Positions 46,733 to 56,833 of a DNA stretch of 64,000 bases are shown piece after piece. The stretch covers positions 2,623,501 through 2,687,500 of the forward strand of contig CP096134.1 of assembly GCA_023242925.1 (NCBI GenBank), in the 5' to 3' direction. How positions within the stretch are numbered: the stretch's first letter is position 1; each line of letters starts with the position of its first letter. This DNA is from Hyphomonadaceae bacterium JAD_PAG50586_4 (lineage in GTDB: Bacteria; Pseudomonadota; Alphaproteobacteria; Caulobacterales; Aquidulcibacteraceae). The notes beneath the pieces are model-generated. The model was not told where the DNA came from. It worked only from the letters and a program-made list of their open reading frames with translations, and searched no databases. A program made the translations under genes and the position numbers.

Positions 46733-49334
46733 ATGCGCGACGCCGAAGCCGTTACGATCCGTCTGTCCGAATACGCGCCGCCTGCGTATCAGATCGACGA
46801 GATCGCGCTGGTGTTTTCGCTAGAACCTGAAGCAACTTTGGTGGCCGCACGCAGTCACGTGCGACGCTCAGGCGCCGCGCCCGCGACGTTGGTGCTGAAT
46901 GGCGAGCGGCTGGAGCTGCAGAGCATCGCCATCGACGGCGCACCGCTCACCACAGACCAGTATCGCGAAGAGCCCGGCAAGCTCATCATTCTTGATCCGC
47001 CGCCGGAGTTTCGGCTCGACATCGTCACGCGCATCAATCCGGCCGGCAATACGCACCTGGAGGGGCTTTATATGTCCGGCGGCCGTTTCTGCACGCAGTG
47101 TGAGGCGGAAGGCTTTCGCGCCATTACCTACGCGCTCGATCGTCCGGACGTACTCGCACGCTATGCGGTGCGCATTGAGGCCGACAAAGCCACGTACCCG
47201 ACTCTGCTCGCCAACGGCAATTTGACCGAGAGCGGCGATTTCGATGGCGACCGACACTTTGCCGTATGGGTCGATCCACACCCGAAGCCATCATACCTGT
47301 TCGCGCTCTGCGCCGGAAAATACGAGTCGATCCACGACAGCTTCACCACCATGAGCGGACGCGACGTTGCGCTCGGCATCTATGTCGATCCCGGCGATTC
47401 AGAACGCGCGCGTTACGCGATGGACGCGCTGAAGCGCTCGATGAAATGGGACGAAGAGGTTTTCCAGCGTGAATACGATCTTGACGTGTTCAACATCGTC
47501 GCCGTGCGCGACTTCAATTTCGGCGCGATGGAAAACAAGGGTCTCAACGTCTTCAATTCTTCGCTGATACTGGCCGACGCCGAGACCGCGACCGATGCGG
47601 ACTTTGAAGCGATCGAAGCCGTCGTCGGCCACGAATACTTTCATAACTGGACCGGCAATCGCATCACCTGCCGCGATTGGTTCCAGCTCTGCTTGAAGGA
47701 AGGCCTCACCGTCTATCGCGAGCAGGAATTTAGCGCCGACCAGCGCTCGCGCCCCACGCAGCGCATCAAGGATGTGAAGCGCTTGCGCGGCCGCCAATTC
47801 GGCGAAGACGCGGGCCCCCTCGCGCACCCGGTGCGCCCGTCGAGCTACCAAAAGATCGACAATTTCTACACAGCAACCGTCTACGAGAAAGGCGGCGAAC
47901 TCATCCGCATGCTCAAGCGCGTGATCGGCGCAGACGCATTCGACCGCGGCATGCAAATCTATTTCGAGCGACGCGACGGCACCGCCTCCACGGTCGAAGA
48001 CTTCATCGCCTGCTTTGAAGAAGCCTCGGGCAAGAGCCTCAAGCACTTCATGGGCTGGTACGAGCAGGCCGGCACGCCAGCGCTCAAGGTACGCGGCGCT
48101 TATGACGCCGCCGCGCGCACCTACACGTTGAAGCTTACCCAGCGCACCGCGCCGACACCGGGGCAACCGACAAAGCAAGCGTTGCCGATCCCGCTGCAGA
48201 TCGGCTTCATCGCCAAGGATGGCGCGATCATCGCGTCCAAGCTCGAAGGCGACTCGATCTCGCGCGTGGAACACAAGCTCGTCATCAATGGTGAAGAGAC
48301 AACGCTCAACTTCTCAGACGTACTCGAGGCGCCGATCCCCGCGGTGCTGCGCGGCTTTTCCGCGCCTGTCACGGTCGACGACGAACTCACGATCGACCAG
48401 CGCTTGGCGCAAATGGCGCACGATCCCGATCCCTTCACACGCTGGGAAGCCGGGCAAGCAATTGCGCGCGCCATAATGCTGGGCGAGGCGTCCAACGCTG
48501 CGCTCGCGCTCGCCACAGCGCTCGGTCGCGAATTGGATCGCGCGCAGGAAGACCCCGCCTTCGCTGCGCTGGCTCTACGCTTGCCTGATTTGAACGAGCT
48601 GTTGCTGACGGCGTCAAAACCCGATCCCGAAGCGCTGTACGCCGCGCGCGAAGCATTGCGCCGTACGGTCGCCACCACGCTGCGCGACAAGCTCACGCCG
48701 CTCGCCACCGCGCCAAGCGAGACACCGTTCTCACCAGGCGCCGAGGCCGCCGGTCGGCGCTCGCTCAAGGCCGCCGCGCTCGACATGCTCTGCGCGCTCG
48801 GCGCTGAACAGGGCGATGCATTCCTCACCGTGTTCGACAATGCGCGCAGCATGACAGAGGGCGCTGCTGCGCTGGAGGCGCTTGGCGCCTCCGGCAGCGA
48901 TGCGTTCGACGCAGCGCTCACGCGCTTTTATGAGCGCTGGAAAGCCAATCCGCTTGTCATCGATAAATGGTTCGCGATCCAAGCCTCCTCGCCGCGCGCC
49001 GATGCCCTGGCCCGCGCTGAGCGTCTGCGTGCGCATCCCGACTTCAATCTGAAGAACCCAAACCGCGTACGCGCGCTGGCGGCGGCGTTCGCCATGCGCA
49101 ACCCGCGCGTTTTCCACAGCTCAGATGGGGGGCTACCGCTTCCTCGCGTCGCTCGTGGAACAGATCGATCCGCTCAACCCGTCGCTCGCCGCACGCTTAT
49201 TGACACCATTCGAATCATGGAAACGCTTTGACGCGGCCCGGCAAACCCATGCGCGCGCTGCATTGGAACAGCTCGCGGCGTTAACAAATCTCTCGAAGAA
49301 CACGCGCGAGATGGTGGAACGCACCCTGGCGTAA
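46733..49334 (+). CDS. pepN: Aminopeptidase N, frame broken near 49127
   Basis: An M1 zinc aminopeptidase that trims N-terminal residues from peptides in the cytoplasm. Motifs: VRDFNFGAMENKGLNVFNS (GAMEN substrate motif), GHEYFHNWTGNRITCRDWFQ (HExxH zinc site) and a C-terminal helical domain. The frame is lost in six G at 49127-49132. Eight G would restore SDGGGYRFLASLVEQIDPLN (five would also restore the frame) and carry the protein to 49334, about 867 residues, the usual length. Probably a homopolymer error. Confidence 0.93.
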
Positions 49335-49475
49335 TGAATGTGACGCTTTCGGGCGACACTTTGCGGACCGGTGGAGTAGAACGCTCGCCCGGCTCGACAG
49401 AATGTTTACGCCTTCTATACGATTTGCGCTCTTCAGAATTCCGAACGGCGATTCGGGGCGGCCGAAGGAAGTCTT

Positions 49476-51932
49476 GTGTCGAGTGCTGAAACTCCAACGG
49501 CCACGGGCGCATCGCCCGACAAGGCCAGCCGGCCATTTATTGTGCTGGTGCTCGTGTTCGTCACGGCGTTCTTCGCCGCGACGTCCGCGCAGATCAAAGC
49601 ACACCACGACTCCGCCGCCGAAACGATCATCGGCGCGCAAGCGTCAACCGCAGGCCTCGTCGCCGAGCGCGTGAACGCCAACATCGCGCTGACAGCTGGC
49701 GCATCGAACGGCGCCGCCGAACTCGCTTTGAACGGCGGCGTCGGCGACGCCAATGCGATCGCCACTGCCGCCGCCAGCGCGCCAGCCGCCACCGCCGCCG
49801 CGGTCGTATCACGCAGCGGCGACATCGAAGCGCTAACAAACTCGAACCACACGGCGTTGATCATCGCCGCCGTGCAGGCCGCGCAAACCGCCGGCGGCAG
49901 CGCGTGGGCTGGCGCGCCGACGATGGGCGAATTGCCGAGCGCGCCGGTGCTGGTGCAGCGCGTGGGCGAACGCTCACTGGTGACAGTGATCGATGCGACG
50001 CGGCTTCTGCCAGAACTGGACGCCAACGCACGCATCTTGATCGCTTCGCCCGAAGGCCAGGTGATCTACGCATCGCCTGCGTTGCAGGGCGCGGGCGCCC
50101 GCACCCAACAGCAAATCTTGACCGCCACGCGCACCGACGCTGGCGGCGCGCTGATCCAAGCCAGCGATGGCGCAACCTGGGCCGCTGCGGAAGCGTCGGC
50201 GCAGATCGGCAATTTCCGCGTCATGGTGGCCTCGCCAGCGCCGAACAACATTCAGCTTTGGCTCGGCGCCTTTCTGAGCTTCGCGCTCGTCACAGCTGCG
50301 CCACTGGCGGCGATAGCCGTGCTCTATCTTTTGATGCGACAAAACGGACAGCGCGCGCGTTTGGCCGAAGCCGAAGCCGCGCGCGCTGAAACCCATTTCC
50401 GCATCGCCGCCGATGGCGCGAAGGTCGGCGTCATCGAATGGCGCCCGAGCGCTGATGAAGTGCAGCTCTCCGAACAAGCCGCGCGCCTACTCGGTGCGCC
50501 AGGAGATACGCTGAGCTTGCGCGACATTCTCGAACTCGTGGTCGTGGAAGATCGCTTCGGCGTCGAAGAGGATTTCCGCCGCACGCGTGAAGCTGGCATG
50601 CTCGACGCGCGCTTCCGCGTCATGCGCAATGGCGGCTTGGCCTGGATCGAAGTGCGCGGCGCCGCCGTTGAGGATTCCAGCGGCCGCAGCGAGATGCGCG
50701 TTTTCGGCACCATAATCGATGCGACGCAGCGCTTCGAGGCCGAACAACGCGTCTCGCACCTCGAGCGCCAGTTGCGCGCGGCGATCGAGAATTTCTCGGG
50801 ACCGTTCGCGCTCTGGGACACACGCCGCCGCCTGCTGCTCTGGAACCAGAGCTTCGCCGAGGCCTTCAAGCTCGGCCCGGAAATTCTGCGCCAACGCGCC
50901 TCGTACGAAGCGATCGCCGCCGCTTCCATTCCGGCGATCCGCCGCGAAAAGCACGAACCTGATAACCCAGACGTGCGCGTGATCGAACTCGCCGGCGGCC
51001 AATGGTTGCATATCGTTGAACGCCGCGCCGCGGACGGCGGCCTCATCACGGTGGGCGTCGATATCACGCCGCTCAAGCGCCAAGAGCTTGAGCTTGCGCG
51101 CAACGAGAAGCGGCTCTCGGATGCGCTGACACGCGCCGAGAGCCAGGAATACCGGATCAAGGCGCTGGCGCGCGAAGCGCACGAAGAACGCCAAAAGGCC
51201 GAAGAAGCCAGCCGCGCTAAGAGCACGTTCCTGGCCAACATGAGCCATGAATTGCGCACGCCGCTGAACGCGGTGATTGGCTTTTCGGAGATCATGTCGA
51301 AGGAATTGTTCGGACCGATCGGCAACGATCAGTACAAGCAATATTCGTCCGACATATTCGACAGCGGCAATCATTTGCTCGATCTGATCAACGACATTCT
51401 GGATATGGCGAAGATCGAGGCGAACAAGCTCACTCTAACGCCGCGCCCGCTCGATCCCAGCGTCGCCATCGAACAAGCCGTGCGCCTCACCAAGCGCAAA
51501 GCCGAGGAAAAGGGTCTCTCAATCGTCGTCGACGCCGAAGACCTTCCCGAGATCGAGGCCGATCATCGCGCGGTGAAGCAGATCCTGTTGAACCTGCTCT
51601 CCAACGCCGTGAAGTTCACCGATCAGGGCGCCATCATGGTGCATGCGCGCGGCACGCCAACGGGCCTCACGCTCCGCGTCGTCGATACTGGTTGCGGCAT
51701 TCCGCCAGAGCACCTGCCGCGCCTGGCGCGTCCGTTCGAGCAAGTGGAGGAAGAGCTTACGCGCAATAATCATGGCACTGGCTTGGGTCTGGCCCTCACC
51801 AAATCGCTGGCGGAAATGCACGGCGGCAAACTCGCGATCCAAAGCGAAGTCGGCCGCGGCACGATTGTGACGATCACGCTGCCGCGCACCTTTGGCGGTC
51901 ACCGCGAAGCCGAGGCGACCGCCGCCGAATAA
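49476..51932 (+). CDS. pleC: PleC-type sensor histidine kinase/phosphatase
   Basis: An 818-residue kinase. A transmembrane helix near residues 20-38 and another near 262-285 flank a periplasmic region; PAS-type domains follow (WRPSADEVQLSEQAARLLGA; GPFALWDTRRRLLLWNQSFA), then HisKA with the phospho-accepting H591 (FLANMSHELRTPLNAVIGFS) and HATPase_c (NLLSNAVKFTDQG; VDTGCGIP; GTGLGLALTKSLAEMHGG). The stretch around ELFGPIGNDQYKQYSSDI and INDILDMAKIEANK is typical of PleC/DivJ kinases, which act on DivK and PleD in alphaproteobacterial cell-cycle control. Length and N-terminal architecture favour PleC. Start GTG 49476. Confidence 0.75.
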   Translation: MSSAETPTATGASPDKASRPFIVLVLVFVTAFFAATSAQIKAHHDSAAETIIGAQASTAGLVAERVNANIALTAGASNGAAELALNGGVGDANAIATAAASAPAATAAAVVSRSGDIEALTNSNHTALIIAAVQAAQTAGGSAWAGAPTMGELPSAPVLVQRVGERSLVTVIDATRLLPELDANARILIASPEGQVIYASPALQGAGARTQQQILTATRTDAGGALIQASDGATWAAAEASAQIGNFRVMVASPAPNNIQLWLGAFLSFALVTAAPLAAIAVLYLLMRQNGQRARLAEAEAARAETHFRIAADGAKVGVIEWRPSADEVQLSEQAARLLGAPGDTLSLRDILELVVVEDRFGVEEDFRRTREAGMLDARFRVMRNGGLAWIEVRGAAVEDSSGRSEMRVFGTIIDATQRFEAEQRVSHLERQLRAAIENFSGPFALWDTRRRLLLWNQSFAEAFKLGPEILRQRASYEAIAAASIPAIRREKHEPDNPDVRVIELAGGQWLHIVERRAADGGLITVGVDITPLKRQELELARNEKRLSDALTRAESQEYRIKALAREAHEERQKAEEASRAKSTFLANMSHELRTPLNAVIGFSEIMSKELFGPIGNDQYKQYSSDIFDSGNHLLDLINDILDMAKIEANKLTLTPRPLDPSVAIEQAVRLTKRKAEEKGLSIVVDAEDLPEIEADHRAVKQILLNLLSNAVKFTDQGAIMVHARGTPTGLTLRVVDTGCGIPPEHLPRLARPFEQVEEELTRNNHGTGLGLALTKSLAEMHGGKLAIQSEVGRGTIVTITLPRTFGGHREAEATAAE

Positions 51933-52564
51933 TTACGGCGTTGCGTTCTGCTGTTGGCGGCGCTCTTCGCGGCGCTCCCGAATACGTTCCCGCAGGCGTT
52001 CACGCCGTTGCTCTGGCGTCATGTTCTGCAGCTCTTGCACACGCTCGCGTGCCTCGGGCGACAGCGCGGGACCTGGAATTGAACCTTCGTCCGTCAGCGA
52101 TTGACGCGTGGCTGGCGCAGCGCTCCGTAACGCTTCGAGTGCAGCCGCCCGCTCCTCCGGCGAGAGCGCCGCGAACGCGTCGATCATGTTGTCATGGAAA
52201 ACACCAATCGCCGTTTGATCAGCCGCGCGCAATTGCGCAAACGCCGCCTTCACGCGTTCGGCGTCAAAGGGTTCGGCCGCAGCCGCTGCGAACGCCGCGC
52301 GACGCGCTTCCCGTGCAGCGACGCGCGTTTCGCGGGTCTCGATCCAGAATCCACCAGCTCCGCGCGGACCTTCACGCGCGTCTCAGCGGGGAGCGCCGCC
52401 ATAAAGGCGCGCGGGCCTGGCATACGCGCCACGATGGCTTCGGGATTGTCGCGCTGTACACGCACGCCAGAGGCCAACGCCCCGGCGATGCCACCGATCA
52501 CCAGCAGGTTCACGGCAACCGAGACAAACAAAAGCGTACGCCAAGGAAAACGCTGCTCGCTCAT
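51933..52564 (-). CDS. Spy/ZraP-like periplasmic heavy-metal sensor family protein, frame broken near 52344
   Basis: A membrane-anchored N-terminus (PWRTLLFVSVAVNLLVIGGI) followed by a helical, arginine-rich domain with the LTxxQ-like ending typical of the Spy/CpxP/ZraP group (LQNMTPEQRRERLRERIRER). The two parts are in different frames: after ELVDS one base is missing near 52344, and restoring it gives DSWIETRETRVAAREARRAA and a 210-residue protein. It is the last gene of an ECF sigma operon. Confidence 0.75.
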
Positions 52565-52944
52565 CCCTCGTCTCCCGGCGCTTCAAACGCCATCGCGAAA
52601 TAGGAATCGTCTTCGAGCGGCGCTGGCGCCAACAGCCCGCCGCCATAGCCCAGAACGACGCCGAAAATCGCGCATGCCGCCAGAGCCAACAGCGCACGGC
52701 GATCGAACACTTCGGTCCGCTTCGGCGCCGCCGCGAGGATGCGCGCGCTCAGCGCGTCCAGCTTCGGAACCGCAAGCGCATGCGAGAGCATCGTGTCGAT
52801 CTCGCGCGCCTCTTGACGCGCGGCGTCCAGCTCCACGCCATGCGCGCCCACAAACGCTGCCGCTTCGGCGCGCTCGCCCTCCGGCCAGCGGCTCACATCC
52901 GCGCCGTATGCCGCCAGCAATGCCTCGAACCGTGCACGGTCCAT
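52561..52944 (-). CDS. Putative membrane anti-sigma factor
   Basis: A 127-residue protein from the ATG at 52944, chosen for AAGGAT eight bases upstream; a GTG at 52962 would overlap the sigma gene. The soluble N-terminus (MDRARFEALLAAYGADVSRW) precedes one transmembrane helix (LLALAACAIFGVVLGYGGGL) and a short periplasmic tail. Position directly behind an ECF sigma gene and this topology suggest an anti-sigma factor; it has no zinc-binding HxxxCxxC motif. Confidence 0.65.
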   Translation of the reverse strand: MDRARFEALLAAYGADVSRWPEGERAEAAAFVGAHGVELDAARQEAREIDTMLSHALAVPKLDALSARILAAAPKRTEVFDRRALLALAACAIFGVVLGYGGGLLAPAPLEDDSYFAMAFEAPGDEG

Positions 52945-52958
52945 TGTCTTATCCTTCG

Positions 52959-53537
52959 TCACATCCGTGAGACGCCGTCAGCGTCTCCAATCAAATCCGC
53001 TGCGACGTCCGCCAGAGCCGCCTTTAACGCCCGCCTGCCGCGCGCCAGAAGCGATTCAAGAGCTTCAACGCTGATCTCCAGCATTTCCGCCGCTGCAATG
53101 TTGCTGAGTTCCTGAAAATGCACCAGCACGAGCGCCGCGCGCTGCCGCTCGGGTAGGTTCGCGAGTGCAGCATGCACCTTGGTTTCGCGTTGGCGCGCCA
53201 ACCAGAGATCGCTCGCCATCGGCTTATTGTCGGCCACATAGAGGCCGGCGTCTGGATCGGTTTTTTCGCGATTGCGCCGGAGCCGATCGTAACAAAGGTT
53301 CAGCGCGACGCGGTGCATCCACGTCTCAAACTTGGCCGCGCCCGGCTTCCAGCGCGGCGCCTCACGCCACACGCGCAAGAATACCTCCTGCGCCACGTCC
53401 TCAGCTTCTGCGCCGTCATTCAGCATGCGCCGCGCGAGGCCGACCATTTTCGGCAGATGACGGCGCACGAGCGCGTCCGCGGCCCGGGCGTCTCCAGCCC
53501 CCGCGTTCCGGACGAGTTCTGCGTCCGGATCGACCAT
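52959..53537 (-). CDS. ECF-type RNA polymerase sigma factor
   Basis: A 192-residue sigma-70 family protein with region 2 (LVRRHLPKMVGLARRMLNDG; AEDVAQEVFLRVWREAPRWK; FETWMHRVALNLCYDRLRR) and region 4 (LANLPERQRAALVLVHFQEL; NIAAAEMLEISVEALESLLA). It should direct transcription to a small stress regulon, probably including its own operon. Upstream is an EF-hand protein, downstream an anti-sigma-like protein and a Spy-like protein. Confidence 0.9.
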   Translation of the reverse strand: MVDPDAELVRNAGAGDARAADALVRRHLPKMVGLARRMLNDGAEAEDVAQEVFLRVWREAPRWKPGAAKFETWMHRVALNLCYDRLRRNREKTDPDAGLYVADNKPMASDLWLARQRETKVHAALANLPERQRAALVLVHFQELSNIAAAEMLEISVEALESLLARGRRALKAALADVAADLIGDADGVSRM

Positions 53538-53562
53538 CCGCGCTTAGCCCTCCTTCGCCCCA

Positions 53563-53952
53563 TCAACCGCCGAAGCGACGCACCGCCTGCATTTCCTGGC
53601 TGCTGATCACGCCGTCATTGTTGGCATCGAGTCGGTCGAAGCCGCGATAGGGCGCAGCGAGCGCTTCATCCCGGCTGACACGACCGTCGCCATTTGTGTC
53701 AGCGGCGCCCAATCCTTGGCGCATCATACCGTTGGCGCCGCCCGCATTGCGCTCGGCTTCGCTGAGATAACCGTCGTGATTGGCGTCAGCACGCTCAAAG
53801 GCGGCCAGCCGGGCCTCGCGCGCCTCCGCGCGCGTAATCGAGCCGTCGCGGTTGAGGTCGAGCGCGGCCAAGCGCTCTGCCATGCCACCCGACTGCGCGT
53901 AGGCGGGCGTCACCGTGAACAACATCGCCAAGAGCGCATACTTTACCTGCAT
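53563..53952 (-). CDS. Secreted EF-hand calcium-binding protein
   Basis: A 129-residue exported protein (MQVKYALLAMLFTVTPAYAQ signal) with four EF-hand loops: DLNRDGSITRAE, DANHDGYLSEAE, DTNGDGRVSRDE and DANNDGVISSQE. All have the D-x-N/D-x-D-G pattern and a closing E, so calcium binding is likely. It is 25 bp upstream of the sigma gene on the same strand and probably co-transcribed. A periplasmic calcium or stress sensor for the sigma system is inference. Confidence 0.85.
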   Translation of the reverse strand: MQVKYALLAMLFTVTPAYAQSGGMAERLAALDLNRDGSITRAEAREARLAAFERADANHDGYLSEAERNAGGANGMMRQGLGAADTNGDGRVSRDEALAAPYRGFDRLDANNDGVISSQEMQAVRRFGG

Positions 53953-53974
53953 CCGAGATCTCCGTTTGCGCTGT

Positions 53975-56833
53975 CTAACGGCTGAGCGGCTGACTTCCGT
54001 CGCCGGGCAGGCCTACGATCTGCACAAACTTGGCCCTGACACCCGCCTGCGTCTCACGCACCATCGCCTCCAGCGCCTCGAAATCGCTAACGCCGACAAC
54101 GCTCATTAACCGTGGCGCGACTTCCGCCTCGAATTCGCCAGACACGCAGATCCGCAGAATTTGTTGGAGATCGCTCCAGAGCCGCCAAGCCTCGGTGATT
54201 TCCATATGTGCGTCCGTCGAGAGCGCACCCGCCGCCTTGAGACGATCCAGGGCCTCGCCGGTATTGGCGGCCAGCACATCTCGATGCGCGGCGGCGTGAA
54301 TGAGCAGCAGCGCCTGCGCGATGAATTCGATATCGACGAAACCGCCCGGGGCGAGCTTCAAGTCCCAAACGCTGCGTCCAGCGCGCTCGCGCTCCATCAG
54401 GCCACGCATGTTGGCGACATCGGCGCGGATCGCGTTCGCGTCACGCGGGCGCGCCAGCGTATCGTAGGCAATTTTCATAACGCGGGTTGCAAGCGCATCG
54501 TCGCCCGCGACCGCACGCAGGCGCGTCAGCGACTGCAACTCCCACGTCCACGCCTCCTCCGTGTAATAGCGTTCAAACGACGAAAGGCGCACCGCGACCG
54601 GACCCTTGGAACCGGACGGCCGCAATTTCGTGTCGATCTCGTAGAGCGAGCCTTCTTCCGTGGGCGCCGAAAGCGCGCTGATCAGGCGCTGCGTGAGGCG
54701 CGCATAGAATTCACCGGCTGTGAGCTTCGCATCGCCAGTGTCCGGCGGCGCGTCATAGACGAGCATGATGTCGAGGTCGGAGCCCTCGGCCAATTCGCGT
54801 CCGCCGAACTTGCCGAGGGCGAGCACGACAAACGCGCCAGGCGCAGGCCCATACATGCGCTCCACTTCATTCAGCGCAGCGTCCGCCATAGCGCCAACGC
54901 ACGCCTCCGCCAAATCCGCGTACGCGGCGCCGGCCTCTTGTGCGTTGGCGATGCCCTCAAGCACCTGCACGCCGATGCGGAACGCCTCCTCGCGCTGGAA
55001 GCGGCGCGCGGCGTTGAGCTTCGCTTCGAAGCTACCCGCGTCTTGCAGGCGATCCTGCAGCTGCAGCCAGAGCGCACCGGGCTCGTCCTGCGACAATGGT
55101 ATGGCAAAACGCGGCTCGATCAACGCGTCCAGCAAAGCCGGCCGCCGCGCCAATGCATCCGCGAGACGCGGCGCCAGCGTGAGAATACGCGCCAACAGGT
55201 CGAGAAATGATGGCCGCGCCTCCAGCAAGGACAGCACTTGCACGCCAGCTATGAGCCCCGAGAAGAACTTTTCGAAGCGTGCAAAGGTTTGATCTGCATC
55301 CCCTGCCGCCGCCAATGCCCGCAGCAAACGCGGTGTAAGGCGTGTGAGCAATTCGCGCGCACGCTCGGAACGCATCGCGCGGATGCGGCCATGGTGCCAG
55401 CCACGGATGGTTTGGCTCACATAATCGGAGCGCTTGAAACCAAGCTTCTCGATCGTCTTCAACGTCTCGGGATGATCCTCAACGCCGGTAAAGATCAAAC
55501 TGCCCATCGGGTCGGCCAAGCTTGCGCCTCGTCCGAACAATTGATGATCGATGTCAGAGACGATCTTACGTCGCGCTACCAGCGCCGCTTCGAAATCCGC
55601 TAGCCTTTCGAAACCCGCCAAAGCCGCGACGCGTGTTCTCGCATCCTCATCACGCGGCACGTGGTGCGTTTGTGCGTCTTCGAGCATTTGAATGCGATGC
55701 TCGATCTCACGGAAGAACACGTAAGCTTCATGCAGCGCATCGCGCGCGGACGACGCGATGGCGCCCGCTTCGACCAAGGCGTCAAGCGCTGCGAGTGTAC
55801 CCTGCGCACGGAGTTTTCGACTGCGGCCGCCCAAAATGAGCTGCTGGGTTTGCGCGAACAACTCGATGTCACGAATACCGCCACGACCGAGCTTTACATC
55901 GAATATTGGCTCACCGAGTTCAGCGCTCTTATGGGCGGACAGGATTTGACGCTTAATGGAGTGGACGTCTTCGACCGCTGCAAAATCGAGATGCTTGCGC
56001 CAAATGAACGGCTCGAGCGACGCCAAGAATTCGCGCCCGCTTGCGCGATCACCCGCCCCCGCGCGCGCCTTGATGAACGCAGCGCGCTCCCAATTCTGGC
56101 CGAGGTTCTGATAATAATGCTCAGCAGACGCGACCGAGACCGCCACCGGAGTGGAGCCGGGGTCCGGCCGCAAGCGCAGATCGGTGCGGAAGACGTACCC
56201 GTCCGCCGTCACCTCTTCGAGCGTGCGCACCAGGGGCGCCACGAGGCGCACAGCCGCAACGCGGGGTTCGCGAGCGTTCGTGGTGCGCAGCAATTCGGCG
56301 TCGAAGAACACTGAGAAATCGATGTCGCTCGAATAATTGAGCTCGCCCGCGCCCATCTTGCCCATCGCCACGAGAATGAGACCAGGTACGGGTCCATCTT
56401 CGCCATCGAAGCCAGCGAGTGTGATATCGCCACGCTGCTCGCTCTCGCGCGCGGCAACCGCCAGCGCTGCGCGCAATGCGGCGTCCGCGAAATCGGTGAT
56501 CGCGCCCGTCACCCGCATGAGCGGCCATACACGCGAAAGATCGGCCAGCGCCGTCGCCAAATGCACGGCGTCCTTGGCGCGTCGCAGAATGCGCATCGCC
56601 TCCTCGATTGGCGGCGGCGCCAGCGCAATCTCCTGCGCCTGCGCTAACGCTTCTTGGAGCAAGCGCTCCGCCCAATCGGCCTCTGCACCTTCAAGTAAAT
56701 CCGCTCGCCGCTCCATGACACGGCGCAGATATGGCGCGTTCTCAGCCGCAGAAGCGGCGGCCTGCGCCCAGGGCGTGCTGGCGAAAGGCGCAGGCGGCGC
56801 GCCACGCGCCAAGGCGGGAGTGACCGCGCGCAT
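53975..56833 (-). CDS. glnE: Bifunctional glutamine synthetase adenylyltransferase/deadenylase
   Basis: GlnE adenylylates and deadenylylates glutamine synthetase in response to PII. The 952-residue protein has two nucleotidyltransferase domains: the N-terminal deadenylase (GELNYSSDIDFSVFFDAELL) and the C-terminal adenylylase (GGRELAEGSDLDIMLVYDAP), each with the G-S-D-x-D signature. The linking helical region and C-terminal end are complete. Intact; it overlaps the preceding histidine kinase stop by one base. Confidence 0.95.
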   Translation of the reverse strand: MRAVTPALARGAPPAPFASTPWAQAAASAAENAPYLRRVMERRADLLEGAEADWAERLLQEALAQAQEIALAPPPIEEAMRILRRAKDAVHLATALADLSRVWPLMRVTGAITDFADAALRAALAVAARESEQRGDITLAGFDGEDGPVPGLILVAMGKMGAGELNYSSDIDFSVFFDAELLRTTNAREPRVAAVRLVAPLVRTLEEVTADGYVFRTDLRLRPDPGSTPVAVSVASAEHYYQNLGQNWERAAFIKARAGAGDRASGREFLASLEPFIWRKHLDFAAVEDVHSIKRQILSAHKSAELGEPIFDVKLGRGGIRDIELFAQTQQLILGGRSRKLRAQGTLAALDALVEAGAIASSARDALHEAYVFFREIEHRIQMLEDAQTHHVPRDEDARTRVAALAGFERLADFEAALVARRKIVSDIDHQLFGRGASLADPMGSLIFTGVEDHPETLKTIEKLGFKRSDYVSQTIRGWHHGRIRAMRSERARELLTRLTPRLLRALAAAGDADQTFARFEKFFSGLIAGVQVLSLLEARPSFLDLLARILTLAPRLADALARRPALLDALIEPRFAIPLSQDEPGALWLQLQDRLQDAGSFEAKLNAARRFQREEAFRIGVQVLEGIANAQEAGAAYADLAEACVGAMADAALNEVERMYGPAPGAFVVLALGKFGGRELAEGSDLDIMLVYDAPPDTGDAKLTAGEFYARLTQRLISALSAPTEEGSLYEIDTKLRPSGSKGPVAVRLSSFERYYTEEAWTWELQSLTRLRAVAGDDALATRVMKIAYDTLARPRDANAIRADVANMRGLMERERAGRSVWDLKLAPGGFVDIEFIAQALLLIHAAAHRDVLAANTGEALDRLKAAGALSTDAHMEITEAWRLWSDLQQILRICVSGEFEAEVAPRLMSVVGVSDFEALEAMVRETQAGVRAKFVQIVGLPGDGSQPLSR

